64,000 nucleotides of DNA, from positions 1 to 64,000 of the forward strand of contig NBIV01000305.1 of the NCBI GenBank assembly GCA_003194525.1, written 5' to 3'. Position 1 is the stretch's first letter. Each line of letters starts with the position of its first letter. The DNA is from Gracilariopsis chorda. Lineage: Eukaryota > Rhodophyta > Florideophyceae > Gracilariales > Gracilariaceae. A program made the position numbers and the translations under genes. Shown here piece after piece: positions 61,531 to 64,000 of this stretch. The notes under the pieces are model-generated. The model was not told the origin of the DNA. It saw only the letters and a program-made list of their open reading frames with translations, and did not search any database.

Positions 61531-63482
61531 CAGAACCTCCAAGGCGACGAATCGGCCCTAATCTCACGTGTATCCATGCCCGTCCGCTCATTCCTCAGGT
61601 GTATCTCGATCTGGTAATCGGCTGCATATCAGCCCCGTGTCTCCACTTACTCGGGGGGGCGAATTTCATATCCTGGAGGAACGCCTGATTGCAGAACTAT
61701 GAATCGGTTCCGCATTATGGAGTGGCCTACGTCTTTTGCATCCTCGAATGCGTCATCCACCCAAATTCCTCGACGGGCTTGCCATGATCCCGCGATTTCT
61801 GAAGGAGATATAAGCAGTGGCACTCCACTGCAAGTATCTCCCTCCTTTTCTGTTGTCAAAACTCACGTTTCTCCGGCTCTTCCTGCTTTCGCCTTCCCTC
61901 TTGGAATGTGTCAAGCTTATGACGATCAATCTTCGACTCCCGTGAATCCTCAGGTGTACCAAACCTCTACTAGTGGGCTACTCGGGGCTGGGGAGCATCT
62001 CCATCACCACTCCACTCGGGGCTTCGTGCCTTTCCACGATCTGCGGGTCAGCCTACCTTGCTTCGTTGGTGAATACCTCCTTCATTTCGCGCGATGACTT
62101 TAGGCGGGGCGCTCTCGCATGGTTCCCGAAACTCGTTCGAGCGAAGGCAAACGTAACCGTGTGGATTCGTATCGCGCTCATTGGCTCAACATTCTGGTGC
62201 ATGGAAGTAACGCTCCGAAAACGGTGGGGTACTGAGATGCGACCTACCATAGATGTGTCGATGAACGTGAAATGCCGTCGAGTCTGCAGCTTCTCCTTCA
62301 GAAGGAATCCATTCACCATGCGGAGCATGGCCCTGGAAGCACCTTGGATGGCCGCTGTCCTCTGGCGTTGCTTCCTTATGAGCTTCCCTACGACGGTTTC
62401 TATTGTTTAGACTGCAGTACCTGGGGTACTAACTCCGCGGACGAAACCCTTATCAAGAACACCTTTGGATTGTTCATCGGATGGCACAACACATATTTCT
62501 ATGAAATGCTCTAAGGTAAGCGTTCTAGATATAACTGCCCCATCTGCAACTTTTGGAGGGAACATTGGGTGTCGTCTCACCTGAGTGTGGCAAAGTCCTT
62601 CGTCTTTGCATATCACATATCTGAGGTACTGGATACACACGGCTCCCTGAGAGGTCTCGTTATGTTGATCGGCTCTACGGAGTTCGCTGTGGGGGCCCGT
62701 ATGGCCTATCGTCAGGAAGTAGATGAGGGTATTCTCTCCTATACACGGAGCCAAGATGGTCACCTCTACTGCGACTCTTCATACCAGTCTACACCGGGTC
62801 GTTTACTTCCCCTTTCGGTGGCCATGATCCGGAATATCCGCCGCTTGGGTGTCCAAAACCTTCTCATGGGCACCACGTGGCGTGTGGACGAAGTACAGGA
62901 ATTTCTTGATTAAAAAGTTCAGGTGGATTGGTCTGAAACCCCAGGTCTCTTGTGGTATGACTGAGGGGAATACAACTTCTACCCTATCAGGCGAAGTTCG
63001 AATGGTGGAGATGACGGACGGACATATCCTCATTTTCCCGGCCATATTGAAGAGAGAACTTCTAAGATGGCACGGGTTCAGGTCTCCGACTATATAGATA
63101 GAGAGTCTATCGATCTGCACACCAGTTCATTTGGCAGTTGGAGGATTAGCTGTCGCTCCTGCAGTTGGTGATGATACTTCTCCTATTTCTGCTCGTGCTG
63201 CTGCAGCTCTCGTCAGTTTCACTGCAGCTTTGGTGCCCGTGGTCCCTGGGTCAGGAAGAGTGTTTCTTTTATGAAAGAAGATGCGATCCCTCATGCTGCG
63301 GTGGGTCAAACGCCTTCGGTTTTTTGGGCTCCTGCGGTGCAGCCCATTTTGAGGATTGTGCCACCGCCAGCTTCTTCCTCACCTCCGGTGTCAGCACTGC
63401 AGTCGTTTCTCGTGCTCCTCCATCGCCCTCGCCTTCGATGGCTGGACCTGCATCTTCTATTTAGGCCAGTGGATCTGATCCA
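61531..63482. other. Coding-like but unresolved stretch
   Basis: Both strands carry moderately long frames (for example 62569-62913 on + and 63120-62803 and 62763-62407 on -). The two minus frames are in phase. I recognise no family on either strand and cannot choose between them. A mobile-element origin is likely from the setting. Confidence 0.3.
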
Positions 63483-63788
63483 ATGGTGGTATCTGCAGCT
63501 CCTTCGGTGCTTGCTTCCGCAGTCGAGTCACCAGAAGAGGCAATTGCAGTCGCATTTCAGGAGTTGGTGCAGGCCTGCCTGGTGGTTGGCATCAATGTAC
63601 CAGCTTCTCTTGTTGAGGCTATGCGGGAAGCACTTGGCTGGGTGGTAGAGCTCTGGGAGGCCAGTACTGATAGCGAATCGCTGAGGGCGATGCCTGACAG
63701 CCTGAAGGAGTTCATCGATAACCAGGCCAATTTGGTGAAGGTGCGCTTGGATGCGGAGCATGCGGCGCACTTTGGCCGTAACCTCTAG
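63483..63788 (+). CDS. Orphan 101-codon ORF
   Basis: The frame starts MVVSAAPSVLASAVESPEEA and is rich in Ala/Val/Glu, with predicted amphipathic helices (LVEAMREALGWVVELWEAS). The upstream 300 bases in the same frame are Pro/Ser-rich. It could be the N-terminal part of a Gag-like protein or a spurious frame. No motif is decisive. Confidence 0.3.
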   Translation: MVVSAAPSVLASAVESPEEAIAVAFQELVQACLVVGINVPASLVEAMREALGWVVELWEASTDSESLRAMPDSLKEFIDNQANLVKVRLDAEHAAHFGRNL

Positions 63789-64000
63789 GTGGTTGAAATA
63801 GCCTGTACGGATCCAGTTAGCAAATTCAATGAGGTTCGACATTAGGTGTTACAGCAGTTTTATCTAAGGTTAGTTTTAAATTGTGTTCTTTAGACCCTAT
63901 AGGTGCGAAAAGAGACGACAAGAAACCTGTAGGGTTTCTGGAAATGTGTGTCTCCTGTAGGTTAGAAACGTGAAGATAGACCATTGTTGGTACCTCCCCT
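63789..64000. other. Terminal spacer
   Basis: No gene is seen. A small hairpin (AGAAACC, loop, GGTTTCT) lies near 63921-63939. Confidence 0.4.

Noticed and set aside
1-64000. CRISPR arrays, bacterial operons, rRNA genes
   Set aside because: No regularly spaced repeats, no ribosome-binding-site-led gene strings and no rRNA-like sequence were seen; the content is eukaryotic.

Overview
The window reads as nuclear DNA of a multicellular or TE-rich red alga (florideophyte type). The evidence is indirect. One gene couples a plant-type B-box zinc finger to a CCT motif, a pairing characteristic of Archaeplastida. The host genes look intronless or nearly so and sit in one compact island. Everything around that island is LTR-retrotransposon and DNA-transposon debris. 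The lineage call is inference; no rRNA, organellar or species-diagnostic marker is present.

Layout. 1-8.4 kb: a Ty3/gypsy chromovirus on +, cut by the window at its 5' end, with a C-terminal chromodomain on its integrase and a 594-codon antisense reading frame lying between two copies of the polypurine tract. 8.6-8.9 kb: a small unrecognised coding-like tract on -. 11.9-15.8 kb: a decayed Ty1/copia element on -. 16.5-18.8 kb: foldback, minisatellite and dispersed repeats. 21.5-30.2 kb: the host gene island, with a B-box/CCT regulator (+), an SDR oxidoreductase (+), an AGC-type protein kinase (-) and a TBL3/UTP13-like small-subunit processome WD40 protein (+). The last two are divergent across a 617-bp promoter holding four CACGTG boxes and two inverted CCAAT boxes. 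30.8-36.5 kb: a structurally complete Ty3/gypsy element on + with 264-bp LTRs differing at three positions, hence recent. 36.6-37.0 kb: a 370-bp non-autonomous DNA transposon with terminal inverted repeats, each ending in the same 16-bp palindrome. 38.3-39.4 kb (+) and 43.1-44.3 kb (-): remnants of two pogo/jerky-like DDE transposases. 44.7-53.7 kb: an old Ty3/gypsy element on - with diverged LTRs and an LTR-like insertion inside it. 53.7-59.4 kb: an old Ty1/copia element on +, abutting it. 59.4-64 kb: mostly unassigned, with a FLYWCH-like Cys/His patch on - and a 101-codon orphan ORF on +.

Functionally the host genes are unrelated (transcriptional regulation, redox metabolism, signalling, ribosome biogenesis). 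Their interest lies in compact spacing and a shared divergent promoter. The accessory content spans very different ages: one recent gypsy insertion, one chromovirus with long well-kept frames, and several ancient elements lying next to or inside each other. The strongest candidates for something undescribed are the antisense ORF module of the chromovirus, the palindrome-ended MITE, the ~1.06-kb repeat with conserved reading frames, and the long hairpin inside the UTP13-like coding sequence.
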